The notes under the pieces are model-generated. The model searched no databases. It was not told the DNA's origin and saw only the letters and a program-made list of their open reading frames with translations. Position numbers and translations under genes: made by a program. A stretch of 64,000 nt of DNA from Allobosea sp. BK604. GTDB lineage: Bacteria > Pseudomonadota > Alphaproteobacteria > Rhizobiales > Beijerinckiaceae. The DNA lies in the NCBI RefSeq assembly GCF_004341515.1, contig NZ_SLZF01000001.1, positions 248,001 through 312,000 of the forward strand, in the 5' to 3' direction. Below, in pieces: positions 8,010-18,556 of the stretch (the first letter of the stretch is position 1; each line of letters opens with the position of its first letter).

Positions 8010-9203
8010 CTAATTCTCGGCGACTGCCCGCAGCGGCGCCGTGATCAGCGTGATCGGCAACTTGACGATCGCCTCGAGCGAATTTCCGGCGATCTCCCCT
8101 GCGCTGGCGCCGGTTCGATGCGTCCTGATGCCTCGCTCCAAGGCGGCTTCGAGCTGCGGAGCAACAGCCGCCAGCTGCGCGAACTTGCCGTGATTGCTGG
8201 AATCCAGCGCTTTCACATCGGTCATGTCGATCACGGTCGCGCCCAGCTCCGCCAGCTCGGCTGTATTGGCATCCGCACCGAGCCGCGATTGCCCGCCCGC
8301 GAGGAAATTCGAGATGCCGAGCGCCTTATCGTCCTTTGATACGATGATGTAGAACGGCTTGGCCGGCTTGCCGAAACGCCGCATCTGCGACTTGAAGACG
8401 TCGATATCGATATCGGGAGCGGCGAGAAAGAGGTTCCCCAGCTTGGAGGAGTTCGCCAGGCCCCCCGTCATCTTGATCTGGCGCAGCGCCTCGACCGTGA
8501 CCCAGTTTCCCATGGAATGCGCGAGAATGTTCACCTGCTCGGCATTGCTGGCAAAGATCAGGCGAATCGTCCGCTCCAGGTCGTCGCGGGCGGCCGTTGC
8601 GCTGTTGTTATCGTAGACATACTGCGTGAGCTGTCCGCGGGACGCCCAGGTGAACAACACCGGCACGCCCTGCCCTTTGGAATCATGGATCAACTGCGCG
8701 AAGCGGTACACCGATTCCGCGAACATCGTGTTGTAGCCGTGGACGAAGAGAAAGATCCGGCGCTGCCCCTTCGGCCGCAATGCGAGCTGGGCGTTGAGCG
8801 CTGCGATGAAAGCCTTTTCACCATCGAGATAGGCGGCCTTGCGCACGGCAAAGGTCTTTGCCGGATCCCCTGGCGGCTCGGAGGCCCATTCGATCTCACC
8901 GTCCTGATGATTGGGCGGAACCGAGACGGCAATCTCGGCGAAGTCGATCCGCTGTGCCCGTTCGCCATTGAACAGCGTGCCGGGCCGCTCATCCCGCTGG
9001 CGGGTGGTCGCTACGAGGATCGTATGAGAACTGGTCGCCGGGCCTTGGTTGGTGACCGGCAGGAGAAATCCACTTTCCGGCCGCGTACCGCACGCGCCTA
9101 CCAGGATTGTCAGGAAAATTGCACCGAATAGGCGCGCATAGCTGGCGAAGTATCGGCTCTTAGAGCCACTTGCCGGCGTGAACGAACTCTTGGAAAATCG
9201 CAT
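8010..9203 (-). CDS. Alpha/beta-hydrolase lipoprotein, DUF900 type
   Basis: A 397-residue probable lipoprotein. The signal segment ends in ILVGAC, a lipobox, after a basic N-terminus. The hydrolase domain has the strand IFLFVHGYNTMF, the nucleophile elbow LAHSMGNW (Ser in A-H-S-M-G), and a downstream acidic/His region (VIDMTDVKALDSSNHGKF). These match the DUF900 family of uncharacterised alpha/beta hydrolases. The start at 9203 is chosen because it places the signal peptide at the N-terminus; 53 upstream codons are in frame but not protein-like. The substrate is unknown. Confidence 0.85.
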   Translation of the reverse strand: MRFSKSSFTPASGSKSRYFASYARLFGAIFLTILVGACGTRPESGFLLPVTNQGPATSSHTILVATTRQRDERPGTLFNGERAQRIDFAEIAVSVPPNHQDGEIEWASEPPGDPAKTFAVRKAAYLDGEKAFIAALNAQLALRPKGQRRIFLFVHGYNTMFAESVYRFAQLIHDSKGQGVPVLFTWASRGQLTQYVYDNNSATAARDDLERTIRLIFASNAEQVNILAHSMGNWVTVEALRQIKMTGGLANSSKLGNLFLAAPDIDIDVFKSQMRRFGKPAKPFYIIVSKDDKALGISNFLAGGQSRLGADANTAELAELGATVIDMTDVKALDSSNHGKFAQLAAVAPQLEAALERGIRTHRTGASAGEIAGNSLEAIVKLPITLITAPLRAVAEN

Positions 9204-9536
9204 CACGCCAGTGTCCAAACTCACGCTATCCCCATGAACGCTCGCCGTAATACAGGTCGCGCCCGCCGATAATTGTCCCGAAGGACAATAGACATCTTGC
9301 GCGCACACTATCGACAACCGTGAAAAGGGACAACTGCAAGCAATCCGATGTCCCACGGGCAATCTCCAACCCAGGCTTTCAGAGCCGGTGCTCGCCGGGT
9401 TGCCGCAACCATCCTCACGAAGGGGGCCGCGCTCGTCCGACTGTCGACAATAGTTCGCGAAACCAGTCTAAGCAGAGCACGCCCGTTCGGCTGAGCCGGG
9501 TGCCGACACCGCTTCGGGCGATAGGGGGATATCTCG

Positions 9537-10229
9537 ATGCTCAAGACAATCCGATACTTGCTGGTCGCCGCAGCGCTCACCTTGCCGGTTGCAGCAATGG
9601 CCGAAGAGGTCGTCGAGCTCGGTGGCGGACTGTTCGGCGGCGGGCGCGCTCTGCTCAACAAGCCGGCCGGCAAGGCCCGCGCCGGTCTCGTGCTGCTCAC
9701 CGGCGGCGATGGCTATGTCGGGATCAGCGCCGATGGCGACGTCGCCCGTCACGGCAACTGGATCGTGCGCACGCGCGGCGCCTATGCCCGCAGCGGCATC
9801 GCCAGCATCCTTGTCGACGGCGATGCCGATCCGGCCAAGGCGATCGAGATCATGCGCGGCATCGCCCCGCGCGTCATCATCGTCGCAATGAGCCGCGGCT
9901 CGCTCAAGGTGCCCGGCCTGCTCGCCTCGCGTCCGGATGGCGTCGTCTTTGCCTCCTCGATGCTGAGCGACGTCCAGTCGAGCCTCGGCGATCCCTCCCG
10001 CCTGCCGCCGACGCTGATCGTACATCACCGCGAGGACGGCTGCCGGGTCACGACCCCGGAGGCGGCGGTCGCCTTCCAGAGCTGGGCCGGCAGCCGCGCC
10101 AGGACGGTCTGGATCGATGGCGGCTCGTCCACCGGCAACCCCTGCCAGGCGCAGGCGCATCACGGCTTCATCGGCCGCGAGGGCGCGGTGGTCTCGGCGA
10201 TCACCGGCTTCGCCGGCTCGCTGCGCTGA
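9537..10229 (+). CDS. Exported alpha/beta-hydrolase-like protein of unknown function
   Basis: A 230-residue protein with a Sec signal (LLVAAALTLPVAAMAEE). The rest has a hydrolase-like order: the strand AGLVLLTGGDGYVG, a nucleophile-elbow-like VAMSRGS, the strand TLIVHHREDGC (candidate acidic residue) and QAHHGFIG with a candidate catalytic His. Two cysteines (C in EDGC and in NPCQAQ) could form a disulfide. No precise family is recognised. It is separate from the lipoprotein gene, which is transcribed the other way, and converges with lysR. Confidence 0.75.
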   Translation: MLKTIRYLLVAAALTLPVAAMAEEVVELGGGLFGGGRALLNKPAGKARAGLVLLTGGDGYVGISADGDVARHGNWIVRTRGAYARSGIASILVDGDADPAKAIEIMRGIAPRVIIVAMSRGSLKVPGLLASRPDGVVFASSMLSDVQSSLGDPSRLPPTLIVHHREDGCRVTTPEAAVAFQSWAGSRARTVWIDGGSSTGNPCQAQAHHGFIGREGAVVSAITGFAGSLR

Positions 10230-10248
10230 GGCGTCCGGCACGATCCCG

Positions 10249-11181
10249 TCAGGCGGCCGCGCCAGTCGAACTGTCAAGGGGCCTCTCCGGCCGGATCACC
10301 ACGAGCTGCTGCAGCCGCTCCGCCGCATGGTCGAGGAATGCCCGGACCTTTGGCGCCAGATGCTGGCCGCTCGGCACGACGAGTTGCACCGGCAGCGGCG
10401 GCGGCTCGAACTCCCTCAGGAGCCGGACCAGCGTGCCGGCTTCGAGATCGGCGGCCGCCTGATAGGAGAGCGGCCGCGCCAGCCCGCGCCCGCTCCGGGC
10501 CGCTTCCAGGATCGCTTCGATCTCGTTGACGATGAAGCGCGGTGCGATCGCGACGCGCGCGCCGCGCCCGGGACCGCCGAAGCGCCAGACCATCCCCTGC
10601 CCCGCACCGACCGCTGCGACCGTATCGTGAGCGGCGATGTCCGTCGGACGCTTCGGCACGCCGCGCCGCTCCAGATAGGACGGCGCCGCGACGAGCAGGC
10701 GCTGGACTTCGCCGACCTTGCGCACGACCAGCCGCGAATCCGGCAACGGCCCGATCCGCACCGCGGCGTGGAGATCCTCCTCGATCATGTCGAGGTTCCG
10801 ATCGGCGAGCACGAGCTCGATCTGGACCTCCGGGTGAAGGTCGAGGAATTCGGCCACGATCGGCGCGACATGCCGGCGGCCAAAGGCGAGCGGCGCCGTG
10901 AGCCGCAGCAGGCCGCGCACCGGGATCGCCGAGGCACCGCTGAGCACCGCGTCGTACTCCGCCAGCATGCGCCGCGCCGATGCCGCGAGCTCCCGGCCGG
11001 CATCGGTGGGTGTGATCTGGCGCGTGCTGCGCGCGATCAACCTGGCGCCGACGCGCGCCTCCAGCGCAGCGAGGGCACGGGTGACCGCCGGGCGCGAGCG
11101 CCGCAACTGCCGGCCGGCGCCGGCGAGGCTGCCGGTATCGAGGATCGCGACGAAGATCGCCAGCTCGTCGAGACGGTCCAC
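10249..11181 (-). CDS. LysR family transcriptional regulator
   Basis: A 310-residue LysR-type regulator. The N-terminal winged helix is clear: LDELAIFVAILDTGSLAGAG, then the recognition helix RSRPAVTRALAALEARVGARL and TPTDAGRELAASARR. The C-terminal effector-binding domain spans about 90-300. The start is the GTG at 11181, preceded by TGAGGAA at 8-9 bases; no ATG fits the conserved N-terminus. It is divergent from the gst gene, with about 100 bases between, the usual LysR layout, so it likely controls gst and the following FMN-protein gene. Confidence 0.92.
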   Translation of the reverse strand: MDRLDELAIFVAILDTGSLAGAGRQLRRSRPAVTRALAALEARVGARLIARSTRQITPTDAGRELAASARRMLAEYDAVLSGASAIPVRGLLRLTAPLAFGRRHVAPIVAEFLDLHPEVQIELVLADRNLDMIEEDLHAAVRIGPLPDSRLVVRKVGEVQRLLVAAPSYLERRGVPKRPTDIAAHDTVAAVGAGQGMVWRFGGPGRGARVAIAPRFIVNEIEAILEAARSGRGLARPLSYQAAADLEAGTLVRLLREFEPPPLPVQLVVPSGQHLAPKVRAFLDHAAERLQQLVVIRPERPLDSSTGAAA

Positions 11182-11282
11182 GCTTCGTTCCTCAAAATGG
11201 AATTCTGATTTCCAGAGATAGCCGATTTCGCATCCTGGCTGAAACAATCAAAGTCCGATGCAAGATCACGCAGGAGGCCCGC

Positions 11283-11909
11283 ATGTCCCAACCCGAGATC
11301 ACCTTGCACGGCACGCCGCTCTCTGGTCACGCCCACCGCGTCGAGCTCGTGCTGCTCGCGCTCGGCCTGCCCTATCGTATCGAGGCCGCGCCCGCAGATG
11401 TCAGGCGCAGCGAGGCTTTCCGGGCGCTCAATCCGCTCGGCCAGATCCCGGTGCTGCAGGATGGCGATCTCACGCTCGCCGACAGCAATGCGATCATGGT
11501 CTATCTGGTGAAGCGCTATGCGCCGGACAGCGACTGGCTACCGAATGACCCGGTCACGGCCGCGCAGGTCCAGCGCTGGTTCTCGATCGCCGCCGGCGAG
11601 GTGATGCACGGGCCCAGCATCGCGCGGCTCATCGCCCAATTTGGCCTGAAGGACGATGCGGCCCGCGCCGAGCGGATCTCCGAGCGCGTGCTCAGTTTCA
11701 TGGATGGCCATCTCGCCGGCCGCAGCTATCTCGCCGCGGACCACCCGACACTGGCCGATCTCGCCTGCTATTCCTACGTGGCGCATGCGCCGGAAGGCGG
11801 TATCCCGCTCGAGCCCTACCCGGCCGTCCGGGCCTGGCTCGCACGGGTCGAGGCCCTGCCCTTCTTCAAGCCGATGCCGCGCTCTCCCATCCCTGTCCGG
11901 GCGGCCTGA
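11283..11909 (+). CDS. Glutathione S-transferase family protein
   Basis: A 208-residue soluble enzyme with an N-terminal thioredoxin-fold domain (TLHGTPLSGHAHRVELVLLA; cis-Pro in LGQIPVLQDGD; glutathione-contacting Asp-Ser in LADSNAIMVYL) and an all-alpha C-terminal domain ending at LPFFKPMP. The active-site position near residue 14 is Ser within PLSGHAHR. It is the first gene of a pair divergent from lysR; the next gene follows after 3 bases, so they are likely one transcript with a role in detoxification. Confidence 0.92.
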   Translation: MSQPEITLHGTPLSGHAHRVELVLLALGLPYRIEAAPADVRRSEAFRALNPLGQIPVLQDGDLTLADSNAIMVYLVKRYAPDSDWLPNDPVTAAQVQRWFSIAAGEVMHGPSIARLIAQFGLKDDAARAERISERVLSFMDGHLAGRSYLAADHPTLADLACYSYVAHAPEGGIPLEPYPAVRAWLARVEALPFFKPMPRSPIPVRAA

Positions 11910-11912
11910 GCC

Positions 11913-12824
11913 ATGGAAGCGCAGCCCTTCCACCCCGGCGAGCTCGAAGCCCAGGCCCGTGCCGGCGTCGCCTCGCGCGGCGCCGGCATCCGCGAGTTCA
12001 TGCCGGCGCAGCATCGCGATTTCTTCGCGCTCCTGCCCTATCTTTTCGTGGCGGGGCGCGATGCCCAGGGCTGGCCGATCGCGACCGTGCTGGCGGGAGA
12101 GGCGGGCTTCGTGCAGAGCCCGACCGCAACCGAGCTCAGCATCGCCGCCCTGCCCTCGCCGCAGGATCCCGCCAGTGATCCGCTTCAGCCTGGCGCGCCG
12201 ATCGGCCTGCTCGGCCTGGATTTCCAGACGCGTCGGCGCAACCGCGCCAACGGCACCATCGCCGCGCGCGATGATGGCGGCCTGGACGTCACCGTGTCGC
12301 AGAGCTTCGGCAATTGCGCGAAATATATCCAGGTGCGCGATCTGGTCCGCGTGGCCGCGGCTCCCGCCCCGATCGAGCCCCTGGCTCAGCTCGACGCCGC
12401 GGCGCGACGGCTCATCGTCAGTTCCGATACGCTGTTTGTCGCCAGCGCCTCCGGCTCGGGCCTCGATATCTCGCATCGCGGCGGCCGCCCGGGCTTCGTG
12501 CGGATCGACGCCGACGTGCTGACCGTGCCGGATTTCATCGGCAACAACTATTTCAACACGCTCGGCAACCTGCTGCTGGAGCCGCGCGCGGCACTGCTCT
12601 TCGTCGATTTCGCCAGGGGTGACATCCTTCAGCTCCAGGGCGAGACCGAGATCGTCTGGGACGGGCCGGAACTGAGCCTGCTGGAAGGGTCCGAGAGGCT
12701 CTGGCGCTTCCGCGTCACGCGCGGCTGGCGGCAGGCCGGCGCTCTGCCGCTACGCTGGTCCGCTGCCGATCCGGCGCCGACGACCTTGGCGACCGGCGCC
12801 TGGCAGACCCGGGCGGCAGCCTGA
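11913..12824 (+). CDS. Pyridoxamine 5'-phosphate oxidase-family FMN-binding protein
   Basis: A 303-residue protein with a split-barrel flavin-binding fold. Family-like blocks are FMPAQHRDFFALLPYLFVAG near residue 30, RRRNRANGTI (phosphate-contacting basic patch), SQSFGNCAKYIQVR, ISHRGGRPGFVRID, and NNYFNTLGNLLLEPRAALLF in the second half. These match the PNPOx-like proteins often annotated next to glutathione transferases. It probably reduces or oxidises small molecules using FMN; the exact reaction is unknown. Its TGA stop directly abuts the csaA stop on the other strand (TGATCA). Confidence 0.88.
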   Translation: MEAQPFHPGELEAQARAGVASRGAGIREFMPAQHRDFFALLPYLFVAGRDAQGWPIATVLAGEAGFVQSPTATELSIAALPSPQDPASDPLQPGAPIGLLGLDFQTRRRNRANGTIAARDDGGLDVTVSQSFGNCAKYIQVRDLVRVAAAPAPIEPLAQLDAAARRLIVSSDTLFVASASGSGLDISHRGGRPGFVRIDADVLTVPDFIGNNYFNTLGNLLLEPRAALLFVDFARGDILQLQGETEIVWDGPELSLLEGSERLWRFRVTRGWRQAGALPLRWSAADPAPTTLATGAWQTRAAA

Positions 12825-13180
12825 TCAGTACATCCTGCCGCCGTCCGGCACCTTCAGGCTCGGGCCGATCAGCACGACCTCGCCGTCGGCATCGGGCACG
12901 CCGAGCGTCAGCACCTCGGACATGAACTTCCCGATCTGGCGCGGCGGGAAATTGACGACCGCGAGGACCTGCCGGCCCGGCAGGTCCTCTGGCTTATAGT
13001 GCTTCGTGATCTGGGCGGAGGATTTCTTGCGGCCGATCGTGCCGCCGAAATCGATCACCAGCTTGATCGCCGGCTTGCGCGCCTCAGGATAAGGCTCGGC
13101 CTCGACGATGGTGCCGACGCGGATGTCGACCTTGAGGAAATCGTCGAAGCCGATCTGCGCGGCCAGTTCAGGCGATGAGC

Positions 13181-13184
<4 letters not shown>
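12825..13184 (-). CDS. csaA: tRNA-binding protein CsaA (secretion chaperone-like)
   Basis: A 119-residue OB-fold protein of the CsaA/Trbp111 family. Hallmarks are [20 protein letters not shown] at the N-terminus, the [11 protein letters not shown] strand, and [20 protein letters not shown]. It is reported in other bacteria to bind tRNA or act in protein export. The start is TTG at 13184; no ATG or GTG precedes the conserved core. Its ribosome site GGGAGGA lies inside the last codons of the upstream chemoreceptor gene, and the two genes overlap by 4 bases, so csaA should be translationally coupled to the receptor. Confidence 0.93.
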
Positions 13185-15163
<1,979 letters not shown>

Positions 15164-15209
15164 GGTCCGCCCCTGGAGAATATGCGGCTGCAGATTCTCC
15201 AGGAAATGG

Positions 15210-15225
15210 CTAAGACCCGCTTAAC
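15210..15225 (-). promoter_or_regulatory. Possible CtrA box upstream of the chemoreceptor gene
   Basis: On the minus strand the sequence reads GTTAA, 7 bases, TTAG, one mismatch from the alphaproteobacterial CtrA consensus TTAA-N7-TTAA. It lies about 47 bases upstream of the chemoreceptor start. CtrA is known to govern motility and chemotaxis genes in several alphaproteobacteria. A single near-match is weak evidence. Confidence 0.3.
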
Positions 15226-15361
15226 AATGCCCCGTTTCCGTCACATTTCCTGCCGTTTGGGCAGGTGCCATGCAACCCAAGGGTAAGGAGCCGGCTCCGC
15301 CGGTTCGTCGGCGCGCATCATGGCACGCAGGCGGGAACAGGCCGCCTGCGCGCCCTCCCGC

Positions 15362-16102
15362 TCAGATAGCCGGCGCGTAATCCTCACCGTTCCGATCCGC
15401 ATCGCCGCGCTCCCGCCGGCGCACGCGCGGACGCGCGCCGCAAAGCGCCCGGGCGAGCCCGCGCAGCGGCGCGGTGAGCCGGTGGACGTCTTCGGCCCGC
15501 GACAGCACCCAGCTCGCCGTCTTCAGCTCGCGGTCGAGCCGCGCCATCGTGCGTGAAAGCTCGGGCTCGTCATCCTCGAGCCAGGTCTCGGCGACGCGCG
15601 CCATCAGCAGCACCGCGCCCTGCACCCGGACCGGGCCGAGCGCGTCTTCGGTGGCGATTCCGGCCGAGGCCAGCATGTAGCGCCAGGAATTGACCGAGGC
15701 GCGATTGAGCGCGGCGAGCGTCAGCGGATCGCGGCGAACCGCACGCACCACCCGGCGCAAGCCAGCCTTGTAGGGCGTCAGCGCATCGAGGCGGCGCATC
15801 ACCAGGTCGAACATGCGCTCGCGCGCCGGCTCGGCTGCGAGATCGTCGGAAGCGCCGGCAAGCACCGCCTCGTCGACGATCCTGGTCAGGCCACCGAGAA
15901 TGGCGAGCTTGGACGGAAAGAGGTTGCGCAGCGCCGCCAGCGAGACGCCGGCCTCGGTCGCGATATCGCCAAGCTCGATCTCGTCCCAGCTACGCTCGGC
16001 GGCGAGCTTGAACAGGGCGGCGACGACGAGCCTGCGCGGATCGGCCGGCGCCGCGCTGACGGAGGGTTCGGAAGCTGTTGGGGAAGCGGGTTTGCGCGCC
16101 AT
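15362..16102 (-). CDS. TetR family transcriptional regulator
   Basis: A 246-residue protein. The N-terminal helix-turn-helix is recognisable: RRLVVAALFKLAAERSWDEI, then LGDIATEAGVSLAALRNLF and PSKLAILGGL. The middle block RMFDLVMRRLDALTPYKAGL also resembles the COQ9-type helical domain, related in fold to TetR. The C-terminus is long, basic and disordered-looking (ARPRVRRRERGDADRNGED). The target is unknown. It lies downstream of the repeat-bearing leader at 16115-16230, which supplies its immediate upstream sequence. Confidence 0.8.
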   Translation of the reverse strand: MARKPASPTASEPSVSAAPADPRRLVVAALFKLAAERSWDEIELGDIATEAGVSLAALRNLFPSKLAILGGLTRIVDEAVLAGASDDLAAEPARERMFDLVMRRLDALTPYKAGLRRVVRAVRRDPLTLAALNRASVNSWRYMLASAGIATEDALGPVRVQGAVLLMARVAETWLEDDEPELSRTMARLDRELKTASWVLSRAEDVHRLTAPLRGLARALCGARPRVRRRERGDADRNGEDYAPAI

Positions 16103-16114
16103 CTGACTTCTCCT

Positions 16115-16230
16115 TCGCCGGCGCGCTTTCCGTTCGACGGAGATCGGTCGAACGATCAGAAGTCGCGCCAGACATTAAGCTGGAGCCTGTTCCGATCGCA
16201 AAAGGGGGGACCGATTTGCGGAACATGCTC
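16115..16230. repeat. Composite leader repeat upstream of the tetR gene
   Basis: It shares TTCGCCGGCGCGCTTTCC, CGGTCGAACG, TCGCGCCAGA and GCGGAACATGC, in the same order, with 31823-31940, which lies just upstream of mtnP. On the minus strand it holds a TTCGAC/GTCGAA hairpin. The distal part (16183-16230) is a palindromic unit bounded by GAGC-type and GCTC-type ends. In both loci the element ends about 10-15 bases before the start codon. Confidence 0.7.
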
Positions 16231-16278
16231 TGGCGATGAAGGGAAGCTAGGCCCGGATCGCGACCTATGAAAGGCCGC

Positions 16279-17100
16279 TCAGCCGGAAAGTTCCTCGGCG
16301 CGGCGCTTTGCGGCCGCGACAGCGCGACGCATCAGCAGCGCCATACCGTTATCGGCCATCAGATGCTCCAGCGCGGCGGCGGTCGTGCCACCGGGCGAGG
16401 TGACGTTCTGGCGCAAGGTCGCCGGCGGCAGCGACGACTGGTGCAGCATCTCGCCGGCACCGATGATCGTCGCCCGCGCCAGGCGCTCGGCCGTCTCGGC
16501 CGGCAGGCCGGCCGCGACACCGGCCGCCGCCAGGCATTCGACCAGATGGAAGACATAGGCCGGCCCCGAGCCCGAGACGGCCGTGACGCAATCGACGAGC
16601 GACTCGTCCGGCAGCCATTCGACGATGCCGACGCTACCCAGGAGCGTGTCGGCCATCGCCTTCTGCGCGCCGCTGACGCCCTTGCCTGCGGCGGCGCCGG
16701 TGGCACCGCGCTGGACCGAGGCCGGCAGGTTCGGCATGGCGCGGATGATCGCCGCGGCGTTGGGCAGGCGCGCCGCGAGGTCGCCGAGCGTCTTGCCGGC
16801 GAGCACGGAGATCACCAGCGTCTGGGGATGGATGAAGCCCTGCACGGCGGGCGCCGCGGTGTCGAGCATCTGCGGCTTGGTGGCCAGCACCAGCACCTCG
16901 GCCGGCGCGAGCGTCTTCGGATCGGGATTGAGGGCCATGCCCTTCTCGGCCGCCAGCGCCACCATCTCGTCCGACGGCTTGGGATCGACCAGGCTGATCC
17001 CGGCCGGGTCCATGCCGATGCGCAGCCAGCCTTCCAGCATGGCTCCGCCCATCTTGCCCGCCCCGATCAGGACGAGCGTTTTCGGCAGGGTGCTGGTCAT
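16279..17100 (-). CDS. proC: Pyrroline-5-carboxylate reductase
   Basis: Catalyses the last step of proline synthesis, reducing 1-pyrroline-5-carboxylate with NAD(P)H. It is 273 residues. The N-terminal Rossmann motif is TLVLIGAGKMGGAMLEGW; VLATKPQMLD follows, and the family signature region reads SGSGPAYVFHLVECLAAAGV with SPGGTTAAALEHL near the C-terminus. ATG 17100 is chosen because the Rossmann motif starts eight residues later and GAGAGG precedes it; 27 upstream codons are in frame but unlike the family. It lies downstream of ybjN on the same strand. Confidence 0.96.
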   Translation of the reverse strand: MTSTLPKTLVLIGAGKMGGAMLEGWLRIGMDPAGISLVDPKPSDEMVALAAEKGMALNPDPKTLAPAEVLVLATKPQMLDTAAPAVQGFIHPQTLVISVLAGKTLGDLAARLPNAAAIIRAMPNLPASVQRGATGAAAGKGVSGAQKAMADTLLGSVGIVEWLPDESLVDCVTAVSGSGPAYVFHLVECLAAAGVAAGLPAETAERLARATIIGAGEMLHQSSLPPATLRQNVTSPGGTTAAALEHLMADNGMALLMRRAVAAAKRRAEELSG

Positions 17101-17169
17101 GGCGGCCTCTCGCACTGGAATTGCGTCAGTCTCGGGCGGCGCAAAGCACCGGCCCGAGAAGCTCAGGAC

Positions 17170-17220
17170 GAAAACCGCCAAGAGATGCCCGGGTCAAGCC
17201 CGGGCATGAGGAAAACCGCC
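17170..17220. repeat. Hairpin flanked by 10-bp direct repeats between ybjN and proC
   Basis: A 9-bp perfect stem (ATGCCCGGG / CCCGGGCAT, 5-base loop) is bracketed by GAAAACCGCC at 17170-17179 and again at 17211-17220. Extended by one mismatch, the flanks match over 13 bases. The arrangement looks like a tiny palindromic insertion with a target duplication. It lies immediately downstream of the ybjN stop. Confidence 0.6.
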
Positions 17221-17727
17221 TCAGGCCTCGCCAACTGTCTCCAGCATCGCGCCTTCGAGCCCTTCGCGCGCGGTCTTGCCGGCCCAGACCACGAACTGGA
17301 AGGCCTGGAAATAGCGCTCGCAGGATTCGATCGCCGATTTGATCAGCGCCGCAGCCTGTTCGTCGGTCGGTTCTGCGCCGCCCGAGAGCAGCAGCGCGTG
17401 GCGATACATCACCACGTTCTCGCTGCTCCACAGGTCGAAATGGCCGAGCCAGAGCTGCTCGTTGACGAGGCTGACCAGTTGCAGCACCTCGGCGCGGCGG
17501 CGCTCCGGTACCTTCAGGTCGAAGGCGCAGGCGATATGGATCGCCTCCACCTCCGAAAGCCAGGTGATCGCGACATGATATTCGGCCCAGCCGCCGCTCA
17601 CGGCGACGGAGAGCTCGTCGTCGCTGTCGCGGTCGAAGGTCCAGTTGTTGAGGGCCGCTAGGCGTTCAATCAGGTCGAGAGGGTTGGAAGGCCGATCAAG
17701 CTCGGCGTCCAGATCAAGGTCCATCAT
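17221..17727 (-). CDS. YbjN domain-containing protein
   Basis: A cytosolic protein of about 168 residues with the YbjN fold, which resembles type III secretion chaperones. Visible blocks are NPLDLIERLAALNNWTFDRD, DELSVAVSGGWAEYHVAITW, and VSLVNEQLWLGHFDLWSSEN, followed by FRxAL-like RHALLLSGG. The molecular role is unsettled. ATG 17727 is chosen; the GTG at 17751 adds eight residues and ATG 17724 is also possible. It sits between ubiK and proC on the same strand, an order that recurs in related genomes. Confidence 0.85.
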   Translation of the reverse strand: MMDLDLDAELDRPSNPLDLIERLAALNNWTFDRDSDDELSVAVSGGWAEYHVAITWLSEVEAIHIACAFDLKVPERRRAEVLQLVSLVNEQLWLGHFDLWSSENVVMYRHALLLSGGAEPTDEQAAALIKSAIESCERYFQAFQFVVWAGKTAREGLEGAMLETVGEA

Positions 17728-17751
17728 GCCCAAGGTCCAACTGCCGGCCAC

Positions 17752-18110
17752 CCGCGGGATGCGGAACCGGCTCGTTCGAGAACGGGAACACGGCGACGGA
17801 AAAAGGACGCAACCCGACTGCGAGGACTGAGATCACGCTGCCGAAAGCCGCCTTCTGGCCGCCTCCAGGGCATCATGCCCACTCGAATACATGTCCTCGC
17901 CTCACCGGTATCGGCCCTGGCAGGCCCACCGGCGAATCACCTCTTTCATCGACGATAGCGCAGGCGCTGTGACGCTCCCAACACGGCCGCAGGCTCTTCG
18001 GATTCGGGGTGGCTGCTCAATCCCTGCTCGCGGCTGTCCACAGCCGGAAGGTCAACCGCCGTTCAGAGCCCAAACCCCTCGTCCCGAGGACGTGGCGAAA
18101 GGCAAAAACC
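17752..18110. other. Intergenic stretch of 359 bases without a gene
   Basis: This separates the ubiK-type gene from ybjN. I see no convincing reading frame, tRNA or repeat. A weak CCTCG/CGAGG inverted repeat just after ubiK (near 18080-18092) could be a poor terminator. The ybjN promoter should lie here. Confidence 0.4.
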
Positions 18111-18365
18111 TCAGCTTTTGGCCTGCGCCGCCTCGAGAGCGGCCAGCCGCGCCGCGAGCTTGTCGTTCTCTTCGCGCGCCAGCAGCGCCATCTCGCGCAC
18201 CGCCTCGAACTCCTCGCGCGAGACGACGTCGAGCTCGCGCAGCAGCCGCTCGATCTGCGTGCGCGCCACGGTCTCGACCTCGCGCCGCACGCCCTGGGCC
18301 GCACCGGCGGCGTCCGTCACGAGGCGGGCGAGATCGTCGAGAATACGGTTCGAGGTCGTGACCAT
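18111..18365 (-). CDS. ubiK: UbiK/BMFP-type accessory factor
   Basis: A small 84-residue all-helical protein of the membrane-fusogenic BMFP family. It starts with NRILDDLARLVTDAAGAAQG, continues VETVARTQIERLLRELDVVS, and ends in a C-terminal coiled coil with EFEAVREMALLAREENDKL and LAALEAAQ. UbiK in Escherichia coli helps the aerobic ubiquinone biosynthesis complex. The ATG at 18365 is chosen because the conserved N-terminus begins here; 70 upstream codons are open but not protein-like. It is divergent from the M24 gene. Confidence 0.88.
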   Translation of the reverse strand: MVTTSNRILDDLARLVTDAAGAAQGVRREVETVARTQIERLLRELDVVSREEFEAVREMALLAREENDKLAARLAALEAAQAKS

Positions 18366-18556
18366 TGCTATCTCCGGTGCCGGGACTTGGGGTCTGCCTA
18401 GCATGATCGACATGGGAGACGAAGCGCCCAGCGAAAAGGAGCTGTTCACCCAGGCGTCTCGCCCCCCGGCCGTTCCGCCTCTCCCGCAAAACAGGGCTTG
18501 GCCCACCGGCACGCCACGCTTACTGATCCGGTGACGCCTCGCTACGGATTCGTGAC

